From positions 124,001 to 188,000 of the forward strand of contig NZ_VOBG01000009.1 in the NCBI RefSeq assembly GCF_008369295.1: a stretch of 64,000 bases of DNA, read 5' to 3'. Under the pieces are notes generated by a model. That model was not told where the DNA came from, did not search any database, and saw only the letters and a program-made list of their open reading frames with translations. The translations under genes were made by a program, and so were the position numbers. Below are positions 17,293 through 26,358 of this stretch, one piece after another. Numbering within the stretch: the stretch's first letter is position 1; each line of letters begins with the position of its first letter. The DNA comes from Pseudomonas sp. ANT_H4 (GTDB lineage Bacteria > Pseudomonadota > Gammaproteobacteria > Pseudomonadales > Pseudomonadaceae).

Positions 17293-18258
17293 ATGTTACC
17301 TAAGAATCCATTCACGGCACTCTGGGCAATCGCTATAGCCCTCGCTTGCTCCGTAGCAACGGCCTCAGAAACGGCTTCCACTGGCAATTCTTCATCAGCA
17401 TCTGAATTCTTCGACTCTGCGCAACCCGCGCCAGACATCGGCTCCGATATATCGAGCGTCATGAAGGGGTTGCTATCGAATGCACGCGGAGGAGGTGAGG
17501 TTCTACGCACATGGGCGGCTTGGAAAAGTGGTGACAAGCAGGCTCTCCCAAAACTCTTTGAGCTGGCAAAAGGCGGTAACGGCCGAGCACAGAACATCGT
17601 AGGCTACCTTCTTGATCGGGGCGAAGGTGTCCGGCAGGACAATGTTGGGGCAGCTGCATATTTTGCTGCTGCCAGCGAAACCTACCCCCTTGCGCGTTAC
17701 AATTTGGCTGTCCTAACGTTGCTCGGGCGAGGTGTACCCAAGGATGAACCCAAAGCGATGACGATGTTTGAAGATGCTGTGAAGACAGCAGGTGTAGATC
17801 TGGCGGCAGTGCGGTTGTCGATTTACTACCTCGAAAAAGAGGACAAAAACAAAGCTTGGAAGTGGGCTAACGAAGGTGCCAATAGAGGTAACGTAACTGC
17901 CTACTACCTGTTAGGTCGTATTCTCTATGAGCGCAAGGAATTTTCTGAAGCATTTGGATGGCTTACGAAAGCAGCTCAAGCCAGCGAACCCAACGCGCCA
18001 GCGATCCTATCTACGATGTACCTAAACGGGCAAGGAATGGACGCCAACCACAAAATGGCCGCAGCATGGTGGCTGATCTACGTAGGCTTAAACAGAAACA
18101 AAGCCGGTCTGAATGCGAGTGGACTGGGAACATTTCAATTGACTCCCGGAGAGGAAAAAGAGGCAACACATTTCGCAACGAATTGGTTGTCATCACACAA
18201 GAGCATGGTCAGGCCCAATTACGACGAGACCCTCCTCCAAGCTAACCGGACAAATTAA
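17293..18258 (+). CDS. Sel1/TPR-repeat secreted protein
   Basis: 321 residues from ATG 17293 (a GTG at 17281 is also possible). Signal peptide to about VATASE. A Ser/Thr/Ala-rich linker is followed by five or so Sel1-like repeats (for example AQNIVGYLLDRGEGVRQDN, ARYNLAVLTLLGRGVPKDE, AYYLLGRILYERKEFSEA). Sel1 repeats are protein-interaction solenoids, often periplasmic. It is divergent from the transglycosylase operon and convergent with the HExxH protein gene, with a 4-base overlap at the 3' ends. It may be a scaffold for transfer proteins, but this is inference. Confidence 0.8.
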   Translation: MLPKNPFTALWAIAIALACSVATASETASTGNSSSASEFFDSAQPAPDIGSDISSVMKGLLSNARGGGEVLRTWAAWKSGDKQALPKLFELAKGGNGRAQNIVGYLLDRGEGVRQDNVGAAAYFAAASETYPLARYNLAVLTLLGRGVPKDEPKAMTMFEDAVKTAGVDLAAVRLSIYYLEKEDKNKAWKWANEGANRGNVTAYYLLGRILYERKEFSEAFGWLTKAAQASEPNAPAILSTMYLNGQGMDANHKMAAAWWLIYVGLNRNKAGLNASGLGTFQLTPGEEKEATHFATNWLSSHKSMVRPNYDETLLQANRTN

Positions 18259-18773
18259 GCAAAACACCAGGCCCAGACACTAAATATCGATAGCAGTATC
18301 ACTCCAAGTGGCCAAGAGATGAGCACCAGCTTCCAATCAGCTCGCGACGGCCAGCAGTAGAGCCAGTGGGGAGCGAACAACACCCAGATACAAACGTCCA
18401 TTAATACAAAATGCTGCGCCCCACCACTCAAGCGCCAACGAGCCAAAACAAACATGATTGGCAAGGCCAGCAACGGCGCCAGTGCTGTCAGCCAGGCATT
18501 CAACCAATTCAACCCGACAAACCCCACCGAACCCCGCACCAATCGGCCGTTTACGAGCCGAGGTATGGATGAGATTGAGATGGGATGTGCCATGGTCACG
18601 AAGCCGACTGTGAAGTGCAGCATTTCGTGAACCAACACACCAGGAAATTTCAAGATCTCACAGAATCCCCAGCGCCGACTCAGCAAAGCCAACAAAACGC
18701 TAAAGCCCAACGAAGGCATCAGATAGCACACCTCACCAACGAACAGCGCTTCATAGTGGAATCCCCCAACCAT
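18255..18773 (-). CDS. Polytopic membrane protein with HExxH motif (M50-like)
   Basis: 172 residues with about four hydrophobic segments. The first contains VLVHEMLHFTVGF, a zinc-protease HExxH motif in a membrane helix, which is typical of M50/site-2-type or related integral proteases. No NPDG-type second motif is obvious, although FVGLNWLNAW could lie in that position. Two starts are possible (18773 with a G-run upstream, or ATG 18719 with GAGG). It sits alone on the minus strand between the Sel1 and traN genes. Protease function is inferred from one motif. Confidence 0.55.
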   Translation of the reverse strand: MVGGFHYEALFVGEVCYLMPSLGFSVLLALLSRRWGFCEILKFPGVLVHEMLHFTVGFVTMAHPISISSIPRLVNGRLVRGSVGFVGLNWLNAWLTALAPLLALPIMFVLARWRLSGGAQHFVLMDVCIWVLFAPHWLYCWPSRADWKLVLISWPLGVILLSIFSVWAWCFA

Positions 18774-18993
18774 AGCCCCCCCCTTGAATTACGACTGGAG
18801 TCAGACACGACTACTAGCTACAATGATTCATATGCCGTATGTGTACGTGATATGGTTCATTTACCTGAAGCCCGATTTCAGATTGGCCGAATGCAAACGT
18901 CCAGTCGTGGTTTCGAGCTTAGACAGCGGGCCTCTCCCGACAAAGACGATTAGAGGCATTGAACCTGAAAATGATAGAAAAGGTGCCAGTAAT

Positions 18994-20181
18994 ATGAACT
19001 TTAAAAGACATTTAATACAAATAGCTAGCCTTCTGGCATTCACAATTTCAACAGCCAATGCATTTGCGGATCCACATTCGGACGGCCTGGAACTAGGAAA
19101 GAGTAATCTCAGCAAGCTTTCCTCGAAAGTAAATAACGCCAATGCTCAAGGTATGCCGCATTATACGAATAAACCTCCTCAAACACAGAGTTTTGGTTCA
19201 GCTTCACTATTCGATGTCGGGGTGACTCGGATTAACACGTGTAAAACTGCGACACATGGTACAGATCAGATTGCAAATCAGGAATGCGATGCTGTTAATT
19301 TTCTTGCAAAGAACCCACAGGAAAAAGTTAAATTTCCAGTTAGCCCCACCGATCCAATAATAAGCGGCATTGGTGACACGATTAACAATGCTAAAGGCGG
19401 AGATCTAACCAATGCATGCACAACCAAAACCACAACTACACCTGACATCTATTCAACTGAGGTTTGTAACGAATACAATCTAAGCGAAGCAAAAGCATGC
19501 ACAATGGGACAAATAGTTCAGGTAGATGCAAAATCTAATTATCAATGCAATGTAACCAAGAATGCAGTTCAAACATATACATGCGATAATTATATCGCAG
19601 TTGCTTGCCCTCAAAAACCTACCTACTGCGATGCCGGAGGGATTACGACAGGCAGCGTAACGAAAAGTACAGGTACCGCAACCGTATCATTTGTCCCTCC
19701 ATATCTTGACTTCTATCAGCGAATCAACACCATCAATACACGGGAGACATCAACATTCCAGTTCAACATTGAAAATATTAATTTGGTTAGCGTCTTCAGG
19801 CTAGTTTATGTGCAACAGGACAACTGGCTTGGGCTGAAGATCAATGGGAAATTGGTGAAGGTATTCAGAGCCCAATTACCAGATTCCCTAGCGTATGCTG
19901 CAACTGGAGTTGACATTGTCTGGTCTGGTGGACGGCCATACGTAGATATTGGTGTTGGACAGCTTTTTACGGTTGAACCTGGACTATATCCGCTGACACT
20001 CGCAGTTGACCTAGACATGCGTCAGTATCTTAAAGCCGGTAATAATACAATCGAATTCATTCTCGCAAACGGCAACTCATACGGGATCGGTGAAGCGAAA
20101 TTTGAAGTTAGACAGCTTTGTCAACCGTGCACTGAAACATGGGTAGACCAGTGTGCAGTTTTTTCAGCAAGGTCACAGTAA
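18994..20181 (+). CDS. TraN-like N-terminal half, secreted
   Basis: 395 residues from ATG 18994 (AAGGTG upstream) with signal peptide ending at TANAFA. The mature protein resembles the N-terminal part of F-type TraN outer-membrane mating-pair stabilisers: DGLELGKSN start, an early CKTATHG...NQECDAV cysteine pair, a Cys-rich module near residues 135-225, a beta-rich domain, and an end at RQLCQPCTETWVDQC. In single-chain TraN this last segment runs straight into the Cys-rich repeats that here begin a separate gene at 20725. The stop falls four residues after CAVFSA. Confidence 0.7.
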   Translation: MNFKRHLIQIASLLAFTISTANAFADPHSDGLELGKSNLSKLSSKVNNANAQGMPHYTNKPPQTQSFGSASLFDVGVTRINTCKTATHGTDQIANQECDAVNFLAKNPQEKVKFPVSPTDPIISGIGDTINNAKGGDLTNACTTKTTTTPDIYSTEVCNEYNLSEAKACTMGQIVQVDAKSNYQCNVTKNAVQTYTCDNYIAVACPQKPTYCDAGGITTGSVTKSTGTATVSFVPPYLDFYQRINTINTRETSTFQFNIENINLVSVFRLVYVQQDNWLGLKINGKLVKVFRAQLPDSLAYAATGVDIVWSGGRPYVDIGVGQLFTVEPGLYPLTLAVDLDMRQYLKAGNNTIEFILANGNSYGIGEAKFEVRQLCQPCTETWVDQCAVFSARSQ

Positions 20182-20230
20182 TCCTTTGTTTCTTATCAGC
20201 GCCATACCAATATTTAGCTAGGGAGCGATC

Positions 20231-20653
20231 ATGTTTATGTCAGAATTATTTAAAAGCATTTCAATTGCAGTGCTCGTTACTATCGTCATTTTTACCACAG
20301 GCACTGCACATGCAGAACAGGCAAAAGACATTTTGTTTTCTGCTATTAAGCAAGGTCAGGCTTCAGCAGAACTGACCGGAGAACAAGCAATAGCGTGGAA
20401 GAAAAAAACAGGTTCAAATGAACCTATACTTGTTGAGGCAAAAGTACTTAGCAGATTCAAACAACCAGACTGCGCCAAATTAGGCGTGAAGATGACCCAG
20501 GCAAAGGTTCCCAAAAAAGACGGCGGCACAGGCCAACTCGAAGTTGGATGGGGTATGAATCTGTGCACGGATGGAATGCCTCCCGCCGAATCAGTTGATT
20601 GGTCGAAAGCCCCTCAACCTGAAGTAAAAATCAACAGGGTGCCTGGTCAATGA
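20231..20653 (+). CDS. Small secreted protein encoded between the traN halves
   Basis: A 140-residue protein starting with a good RBS (AGGGAG) and a hydrophobic signal sequence ending near TGTAHA. The mature part of about 113 residues has two cysteines (QPDCAKLG and MNLCTDG), is basic, and has a Pro-rich C-terminus. I do not recognise it. Its position between the two TraN-like halves suggests a partner of the split protein or cargo brought in with the split. Confidence 0.7.
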   Translation: MFMSELFKSISIAVLVTIVIFTTGTAHAEQAKDILFSAIKQGQASAELTGEQAIAWKKKTGSNEPILVEAKVLSRFKQPDCAKLGVKMTQAKVPKKDGGTGQLEVGWGMNLCTDGMPPAESVDWSKAPQPEVKINRVPGQ

Positions 20654-20724
20654 CCCCCATAAAAATCTGTGTTTTCGCTAGGGGCATGCGTTGCCATTCT
20701 TTTATCAGTGGGGGTAATAGCTGA

Positions 20725-22356
20725 ATGAATAAGACATCTATGACCAAAGAAATTGAAATTAACGTTTTATGGATATACCGTTTTTTATTCACAGCACTTG
20801 TAGTTATTATCATGCTTGTTTTGTCTGCTAATACGTTCGCAGGAGATTGTCGAATAACAGGCTCGTCATGTGCTGAAGGTCCCGAAACTCGAAATGTCGG
20901 GGGCAACCTAATTTATCAGGCCTGTTGGCGGTACCGTTCAACTTATGAATGTATTGCGCCAGATTCAATTGATTATTGCGCAGCGATTTCAAAAACAGCA
21001 GGTTGCTGGCAATCCTCAACGTCATGCATTTCAACAGCATGGAACGGCACATGTTTGACAGAACAAAGATCTTACCGCTGTAGTGATCCAAACACAGCAA
21101 CCCCGCCCAACACGGTTAAGCTCGACAATACCTATACAATAACAAAGGATGAATTGGATACAAGCCAGTGCACTTCATATGCTGATAACCCCCTTTGCTA
21201 TTTGGCGTCTCATGTTTGCGTAGAAGGTCCGGAAACACGTGTCATCAACGGCCTTCCTGTTTATAAGTCTTGTTGGAGATTCAAGGACGATTACTCCTGC
21301 ATTAATCCGAATACGCAAAATGACTGTCAGCAGTTTATCGATAAAGGTTGCAAAAAAATTGATGCAATCTGTCTAGAAAGCACAGACCCAATTGGCTGTG
21401 TTATGAAGCAGGTAACCTACAGTTGCATCACTCAAAAGGGAACTACCACTACAACGGAGGATTGCAGCACCAAGACTTCTTGTTATCAAGGAGTTTGCTG
21501 GGATACTGGTTACCCAAATGATACTGATTTCGCGAAAGCGGTAGCTGCACAAGAAGCAGCGCGTGAAGCAGGAATCTACGGCTCTAACGGTGGACTCTTT
21601 GATGGTGTTGCGGAAAGTTGTGCCAAGGGATATGGAGGCGTTAAAAACTGCTGTGTAAAGAGTGGCGGAGCTGAAAACAATAACTCCATATTGGGAACAG
21701 TCGTCGGCAGTGCAGCAATGGGCGCAGTTCAGTATGGGGCCAAATATATGTATGACTTTGCCTATGACAACTCTGCGTGGATTCAGAGTGGGTCTAAAGC
21801 TTTGGGATTGGAGCATGCAGCCGGTGCAGATTTCAACATAGGCATTTATGGATTGACATATACTTTTGGGGCAGTACCCGCAACAGGACTGTTGGGCGGA
21901 CCAGTTTACGGGCTTGGTGGGGGATTTTATTTTGACCCATACAGTTTCGCTATTGCGGTCGCAATTCAGGTAGTCATGGAGCTACGGTCCTGTGAACCTG
22001 AAGAGCAAAAGCTTGGAATGCATCGAGGGGCTAACCTTTGTCACTTAGTAGGCAGTTATTGCTCCAAAAAAGTGATGGGGGCATGCCTTGAGACCACAGA
22101 GTCCTATTGCTGCTACAACTCGAAACTCGCCAAAATCATAAACGAGCAAGGTAAACCGCAGATTGGCAAAGGATGGGGAACACCCGAAAGCCCCAGCTGC
22201 GGGGGCTTTACTGTAGACGAGTTTCAGAGGGTCGATTTCTCCAAACTCGATCTTTCTGAATTTACCGCTGACATTATGGCAGCAACAGTTTTACCCAATG
22301 TTAATAACTTACAAAACGATCTTACGAAAATGATGGACGGAAAGAAAACAAACTAG
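20725..22356 (+). CDS. traN: TraN-like C-terminal half with its own signal anchor
   Basis: A 543-residue protein with a hydrophobic export signal (about residues 13-38, ending NTFA). It is followed immediately by GDCRITGSSCAEGPETRNVG, the start of the Cys-rich repeat found in the C-terminal half of TraN. Two copies of this roughly 80-residue module are visible (CAEGPETR...ACWRYRSTYEC and CVEGPETR...SCWRFKDDYSC). The C-terminal part (GVKNCCVKSGG, a glycine-rich hydrophobic stretch, then CCYNSKLAKIINEQGKPQIGKGWG) is typical of TraN. TraN is the donor outer-membrane adhesin that stabilises mating pairs. A terminator follows. Confidence 0.85.
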   Translation: MNKTSMTKEIEINVLWIYRFLFTALVVIIMLVLSANTFAGDCRITGSSCAEGPETRNVGGNLIYQACWRYRSTYECIAPDSIDYCAAISKTAGCWQSSTSCISTAWNGTCLTEQRSYRCSDPNTATPPNTVKLDNTYTITKDELDTSQCTSYADNPLCYLASHVCVEGPETRVINGLPVYKSCWRFKDDYSCINPNTQNDCQQFIDKGCKKIDAICLESTDPIGCVMKQVTYSCITQKGTTTTTEDCSTKTSCYQGVCWDTGYPNDTDFAKAVAAQEAAREAGIYGSNGGLFDGVAESCAKGYGGVKNCCVKSGGAENNNSILGTVVGSAAMGAVQYGAKYMYDFAYDNSAWIQSGSKALGLEHAAGADFNIGIYGLTYTFGAVPATGLLGGPVYGLGGGFYFDPYSFAIAVAIQVVMELRSCEPEEQKLGMHRGANLCHLVGSYCSKKVMGACLETTESYCCYNSKLAKIINEQGKPQIGKGWGTPESPSCGGFTVDEFQRVDFSKLDLSEFTADIMAATVLPNVNNLQNDLTKMMDGKKTN

Positions 22357-22364
22357 CAATACTC

Positions 22365-22393
22365 AAAAAACGCCTCTATGAGGCGTTTTTTTT
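22365..22393 (+). terminator. Terminator after the traN block
   Basis: CGCCT-ctatg-AGGCG flanked by A6 and T8, 14 bases after the stop codon. Confidence 0.88.
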
Positions 22394-22444
22394 CAAAAAA
22401 AAACGGCCAACCAGGCCGGTTTGTGTTGCATTAAATTGTAGAGA

Positions 22445-22687
22445 TCAAAGACACAGAAGATCCGAAAAACGGACCCATGCATTCCTACTAACTTTAAAAA
22501 CCCCCACCAAATCTTTTGCCTCGAAGAGGTATAGCTCCACCGGAACGATCACACCAATATTATCGTGCTCACTACGCATTTGATAATTCGATCGCTTTCC
22601 ACTATTTCCAACACACAGCACAGAAGCATTAGAGAAACTGAATTCATTTTTGGTGTAAAGCGGTTGCCCGCCTATTAGCCATTTCAT
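22445..22687 (-). CDS. Small hypothetical protein
   Basis: An 80-residue frame whose ATG lies two bases after the stop of the next upstream minus-strand frame (22690-22980), as in an operon. It has mixed charged/hydrophobic composition and no motif. Support is the tight spacing and the absence of a better frame on either strand. Convergent with traN. It may not be real. Confidence 0.4.
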   Translation of the reverse strand: MKWLIGGQPLYTKNEFSFSNASVLCVGNSGKRSNYQMRSEHDNIGVIVPVELYLFEAKDLVGVFKVSRNAWVRFSDLLCL

Positions 22688-22689
22688 GA

Positions 22690-22980
22690 TTACGTCATGT
22701 TAGGGATTTCATAGTGCCGAGGGATGATCCACATGCATTTGTAATCTCCGGGAAAGGTCGAAACCGGTGGGTACTCAAAAATACAAGCGCGTGTCAGCCA
22801 TATCCTTTTTGAAAGGCGTACCCCAACCCTTAGCGGGCTTTTACCAATCGATCTGCTGATTTCGAAACTCAAGAGGTCCCCGACTGCCAAATTTCTAAGG
22901 ATCAACAATGGATCTCTTCGTTTACGTACTTGCAATGATATGTGGGTCCAACCAGTACTAATCTGAGTTGTTTTTCTCAC
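22690..22980 (-). CDS. Small basic hypothetical protein
   Basis: A 96-residue, Arg/Lys-rich frame starting at 22980, divergent from the glycine-zipper lipoprotein gene. No family was recognised. The frame contains a beta-rich segment (GDLLSFEISRSI, then PLRVGVRL) and is followed immediately by the gene at 22687. Moderate support only. Confidence 0.4.
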   Translation of the reverse strand: MRKTTQISTGWTHISLQVRKRRDPLLILRNLAVGDLLSFEISRSIGKSPLRVGVRLSKRIWLTRACIFEYPPVSTFPGDYKCMWIIPRHYEIPNMT

Positions 22981-23090
22981 ACGTCACCGTCTGCATTGGT
23001 ACTCCGCTGCTTACAACATTAATGTTCTTCCGTCGTTGCTCGAGCATTAAACAATCCAAATAGAAATTCTGATTAGAGAGAGTTAAACCT

Positions 23091-23552
23091 ATGAAACGCA
23101 TCGTAGCTATTGCATTGATCATCTCCACCTCTCTGATGGGTGGTTGCGCAAACGGCATGTCAAGTCGCGACTACAACGAAGCCACTGCCGGAAAAAAAAT
23201 GAAGGTCGAACTCGGCGTCATCGAATCGATTCGCGATGTCAAGATCAACGGTAAACCTAGTCCACTGGGCGGTATGGCAGGTGGTGCACTTGGTGCAATT
23301 GCAGGCAGTAATGGCGGCGGGGGTCTTGGTCAACTGGCGGTTATGGTCGTAGTTGGTGCTGTAGGGGCAGCTGTAGGCTCCATCGCAGACAAGAAGCTCC
23401 ATGACGCCGAGGGCATCGAGATCACTGTGAAACTGGCAGACAACGACTTTCAAGCGGTAACGCAAGTGAAGGACTCAAACGAGCCATTCGTCAAAGGTGA
23501 AAAGGTACGCGTAATCACTGATCAAACCGGATCGTCGCGTGTCTCTCATTGA
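23091..23552 (+). CDS. Glycine-zipper outer-membrane lipoprotein
   Basis: 153 residues with a type II signal peptide and lipobox LMGGC (Cys22). The central glycine zipper (MAGGALGAIAGSNGGGG and VVVGAVGAAVGSIADKK) and the C-terminal beta segment with EKVRVIT match the SlyB/17-kDa-antigen (2TM glycine zipper) group. It is likely anchored in the outer membrane, where zipper proteins influence envelope integrity or surface exclusion. Followed by a strong terminator. The role in transfer is inferred from location. Confidence 0.82.
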   Translation: MKRIVAIALIISTSLMGGCANGMSSRDYNEATAGKKMKVELGVIESIRDVKINGKPSPLGGMAGGALGAIAGSNGGGGLGQLAVMVVVGAVGAAVGSIADKKLHDAEGIEITVKLADNDFQAVTQVKDSNEPFVKGEKVRVITDQTGSSRVSH

Positions 23553-23567
23553 TCAAAACCCAGCAAA

Positions 23568-23597
23568 CCCCAGGCATAGACTGCCTGGGGTTTTTTT
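23568..23597 (+). terminator. Terminator after the lipoprotein gene
   Basis: CCCCAGGCA-tagac-TGCCTGGGG followed by T7. Confidence 0.9.
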
Positions 23598-23647
23598 GTG
23601 CGTTTTCGTACCTACGTGAAACAGATTTAAAATGACCACTGGTTGTC

Positions 23648-23670
23648 TTATTGCTACGCGTGAAATAACA
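23648..23670 (+). promoter_or_regulatory. Shared promoter/operator motif before the recG-like gene
   Basis: TTATTGCTACGCGTGAAATA, 20 bases before the first possible start of the helicase gene. It matches the common core with one base changed (GCTACG for GGTACG). Confidence 0.4.
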
Positions 23671-23690
23671 TTTGATCATCACACCAGCGA

Positions 23691-25631
23691 ATGATCAGTA
23701 TGATTAATGAAGACATCGGCAGGTTATCGAGATTGGGGTTCTCCTCGCTACCCGAGTGCCTCCTCACTGTGCCGAAGAGTTTTCGCGACTACCACGACCC
23801 GATCGAGGTTTTGCCCTTACCCAATACCGGGGAATCTCACTATCTCGCACTGACGCTCACTGAACGCTCTACTTACACGCGTCAAGGAAAGGTTAGTGAC
23901 GAACTCAAGGGATCATTTCGAGCAGTACTTCGTGCGGCAGACGCCCGAGGAGAACGGGTTCAGATCAACGTGATTGGAAAACCCGCGATCGAACGCTGGA
24001 TGCATCCCGAGCTTGGGACTGTCGTGAATCTTTACGGCGAGCTGACAACCTTCGATGGTCGCCTGAGTATATCCAATCCGACGCTGGTCGCTGCTGAGGA
24101 TGTTGGACGGGTTGTTCCAATTTATCAGGGAAGAACCAACCAGGTGAGCGCAGAACTCCTCACCGAAAGCATTGGCAAGGCGCTTCCATACATCAACGAA
24201 GCTGCATGCCTTCTCCTTGAGCAGACACTGATGCATGAAGGCGATTTCGCAAGATTCACTGGGATCTCTGATCCGGCTACCTTGTTGCGGACACTACACG
24301 CACCTCTTTCAGTACGTGAAGGGCTGGAGGCGATTGAGGTGGCCAAAACACTTTCAGTAAAAGCTCTGGTCAACAAGGTTTTCGCCAACCGCTCGAAGCC
24401 TGCGGTCAAAGGCTCGTTGTTACGCATAGATCGTGAACAGGTCGCAGACCTCATTCACAGAGCACCCTTCGAACCCACCGATGATCAACTCCGAGCTATT
24501 GATGAAATCGTGGCGGACCTACGCTCCCCATTCCCTATGGAGCGGATTCTGTCCGGGGATGTGGGGACGGGGAAATCTTTCACGTTTATGGTTCCGGCAG
24601 CCGCAAGTCACTTGGCGGGCGCTAGGGTCGCGATCATTGCACCAAGCCAAATCCTGGTTGATCAACTGGCCAGCGAGCTTTCCGCACTGTTCTTTGAGAT
24701 CGCTGTCAAGAAATACACGAGCAAAGCCAAAGTCGACATTTCGTCGGGAATCATTGTAGGCACAACAGCCGTGCTCTCGGCCGCCAAAAAAGAGGGCATT
24801 GTGTTTGACCTGGTCATCGCGGACGAGCAGCATAAGTTTTCCGTAAGCCAGAGAAAAAAACTGCTTGCCCCGCACACCAATTTTCTCGAGGCAACTGCGA
24901 CTGCCATTCCACGCACAGTGGCATTGGTGAAGTTGGGAGGCATGCCAATCTCGATTCTTAGCCAGGCCCCTGTAGAACGAAAAATCACCTCTCGAATAAT
25001 CACAGTAAAAGCCCGTGAAAAGTTGAATGATTTCGTGATGGATATCATCAACAGAGGCGGGCAAGCTGCGTTCATTTACCCAGTGGTCAACGGAGACGCT
25101 AACGCTTCATGTCACTCCGTTGAAGCAGCCTACGAACGGTTCCGCCGAGTCCTAGGTGACAGCGTTGGAATGATCCACGGTGGCCTTTCAGAAGAACTTA
25201 AAACAAATACCATTCGGTTAATGAAGGAAAACGGAATTAAGTTGCTTGTTGCCTCAACTGTCATAGAGGTCGGAGTTACCTTTCCGAACCTTCGTGTGGC
25301 GGTGGCCGTAAATGCTGAAAACTTTGGTGTTTCTCAGCTGCACCAACTTCGCGGCCGGCTCGCCCGCAAAGGCGGAGAGGGATATTTCATCATGTACCTG
25401 ACTAAACCAATCCAACAGCCCGCCTCGGACCGCTTGAGGCTTTTATCTACCTGCTCGGATGGATTCCGTCTCGCTGAAATGGATGCTGAGGCCCGTGGAT
25501 TCGGCAACCTGGATATCGACGGGGATAGGCAATCAGGATCTGCTAGGATGCTTTTCTGGGGTATTACCCTTGGAAGGCCGGAGATTGAACAGGGCGCAAT
25601 AGACGCCGGGCTCATTCCGGCGAAGCAATAA
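23691..25631 (+). CDS. RecG-like superfamily 2 DNA helicase
   Basis: 646 residues, slightly shorter than chromosomal RecG (about 690). The N-terminal region has an OB-like wedge (VQINVIGKP, GTVVNLYGELTTF), followed by helicase motifs: I SGDVGTGKSF (about residue 286), II ADEQHKFS (DEQH), III TATAIPRT, IV FIYPVVN, V LLVASTVIEVGVTFPN and VI QLHQLRGRLARK. The C-terminal end retains GFRLAEMDAEARGFGNLDIDGDRQSG, the RecG TRG-type hairpin region. RecG remodels forks and D-loops. A plasmid copy probably helps replication or recombination of incoming DNA. A TTG-initiated DNA-binding gene follows after 12 bases. Confidence 0.9.
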   Translation: MISMINEDIGRLSRLGFSSLPECLLTVPKSFRDYHDPIEVLPLPNTGESHYLALTLTERSTYTRQGKVSDELKGSFRAVLRAADARGERVQINVIGKPAIERWMHPELGTVVNLYGELTTFDGRLSISNPTLVAAEDVGRVVPIYQGRTNQVSAELLTESIGKALPYINEAACLLLEQTLMHEGDFARFTGISDPATLLRTLHAPLSVREGLEAIEVAKTLSVKALVNKVFANRSKPAVKGSLLRIDREQVADLIHRAPFEPTDDQLRAIDEIVADLRSPFPMERILSGDVGTGKSFTFMVPAAASHLAGARVAIIAPSQILVDQLASELSALFFEIAVKKYTSKAKVDISSGIIVGTTAVLSAAKKEGIVFDLVIADEQHKFSVSQRKKLLAPHTNFLEATATAIPRTVALVKLGGMPISILSQAPVERKITSRIITVKAREKLNDFVMDIINRGGQAAFIYPVVNGDANASCHSVEAAYERFRRVLGDSVGMIHGGLSEELKTNTIRLMKENGIKLLVASTVIEVGVTFPNLRVAVAVNAENFGVSQLHQLRGRLARKGGEGYFIMYLTKPIQQPASDRLRLLSTCSDGFRLAEMDAEARGFGNLDIDGDRQSGSARMLFWGITLGRPEIEQGAIDAGLIPAKQ

Positions 25632-25643
25632 AAGGGGAATAGC

Positions 25644-26270
25644 TTGGGCGCCAAATCAACACCGCTGGCTATCAAGGTAGCCATTTATGAGCGGCTTTTA
25701 TCGGGTCAAATGTCCCGTGAAATCGGTCGTTCGTATGTGCTCAGCCAACCGACTGTTTTAAAGTATGCGAACGATGCTGTTGATGCGTTAAGGCGTATTC
25801 ATTCCATCGATGCGTCGCCTGTTCTGCTCGGGTTTCTGAGTAGGAAACTCAAAACGCAGTGCTTCCAGTATCCAGATGACGATGAAGTTCGGTCGCTGAT
25901 GGCGCCTATTTTGGAACCATACCTTACCCGAGCCGAATCAATTGATTTTGCTGGTCGAGAAAGTGCAGACCAACCTCTCTCCACGCGGGTGAGTAGGTCG
26001 ACCGAAGAAGAGTTTCTGCAAATCGTCTCTTCGCTGGCAGAAGGTCAGCGCCCGGGCATGACGCCATCAGCACTGCTCAGAGAGCTCGTCGAGAATTTCG
26101 TCACGCAACACCGAGGTAATCAGCCCGCCTTCAATCCAGCCACCGCCCCGATTCAGCAAGTTGCTAAATCCAGCATGCCCGCCGTTGACACTGACGCATT
26201 ACTGGCAGACGTTATGGACGCCATTCGTTTTCAGTTTGCACAGCACGGCTTGGCTCAAAAACCAGTCTGA
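25644..26270 (+). CDS. Putative DNA-binding protein (HTH plus ribbon-helix-helix)
   Basis: 208 residues starting at TTG 25644, behind a GGGG Shine-Dalgarno, 12 bases after the helicase gene. Residues 10-45 (SGQMSREIGRSYVLSQPTVL) look like a helix-turn-helix. Residues about 112-150 (STRVSRSTEEEFLQIVSSLA...TPSALLRELVENFV) look like a ribbon-helix-helix. No family was recognised. It may regulate the downstream block or act as an accessory to the helicase. No ATG start is available near the 5' end. Confidence 0.65.
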   Translation: MGAKSTPLAIKVAIYERLLSGQMSREIGRSYVLSQPTVLKYANDAVDALRRIHSIDASPVLLGFLSRKLKTQCFQYPDDDEVRSLMAPILEPYLTRAESIDFAGRESADQPLSTRVSRSTEEEFLQIVSSLAEGQRPGMTPSALLRELVENFVTQHRGNQPAFNPATAPIQQVAKSSMPAVDTDALLADVMDAIRFQFAQHGLAQKPV

Positions 26271-26297
26271 AGACCTGTTTCTAACCCCGTGTCACGC

Positions 26298-26353
26298 ATC
26301 CCCTCATGTAAGGCATTCGCATCTTGGATGCCACAGTTTTCATTGAAGGGGAT
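26298..26353 (+). promoter_or_regulatory. Leader RNA with RBS-complementary arm (VWA gene)
   Basis: ATCCCCT (26298-26304) is complementary to the RBS segment AGGGGAT (26347-26353). Between them GGCAT/ATGCC (26312-26332) can form an inner hairpin. It is one of six related leaders in the window and predicts that the RBS is sequestered. Confidence 0.6.
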
Positions 26354-26358
26354 TCACC

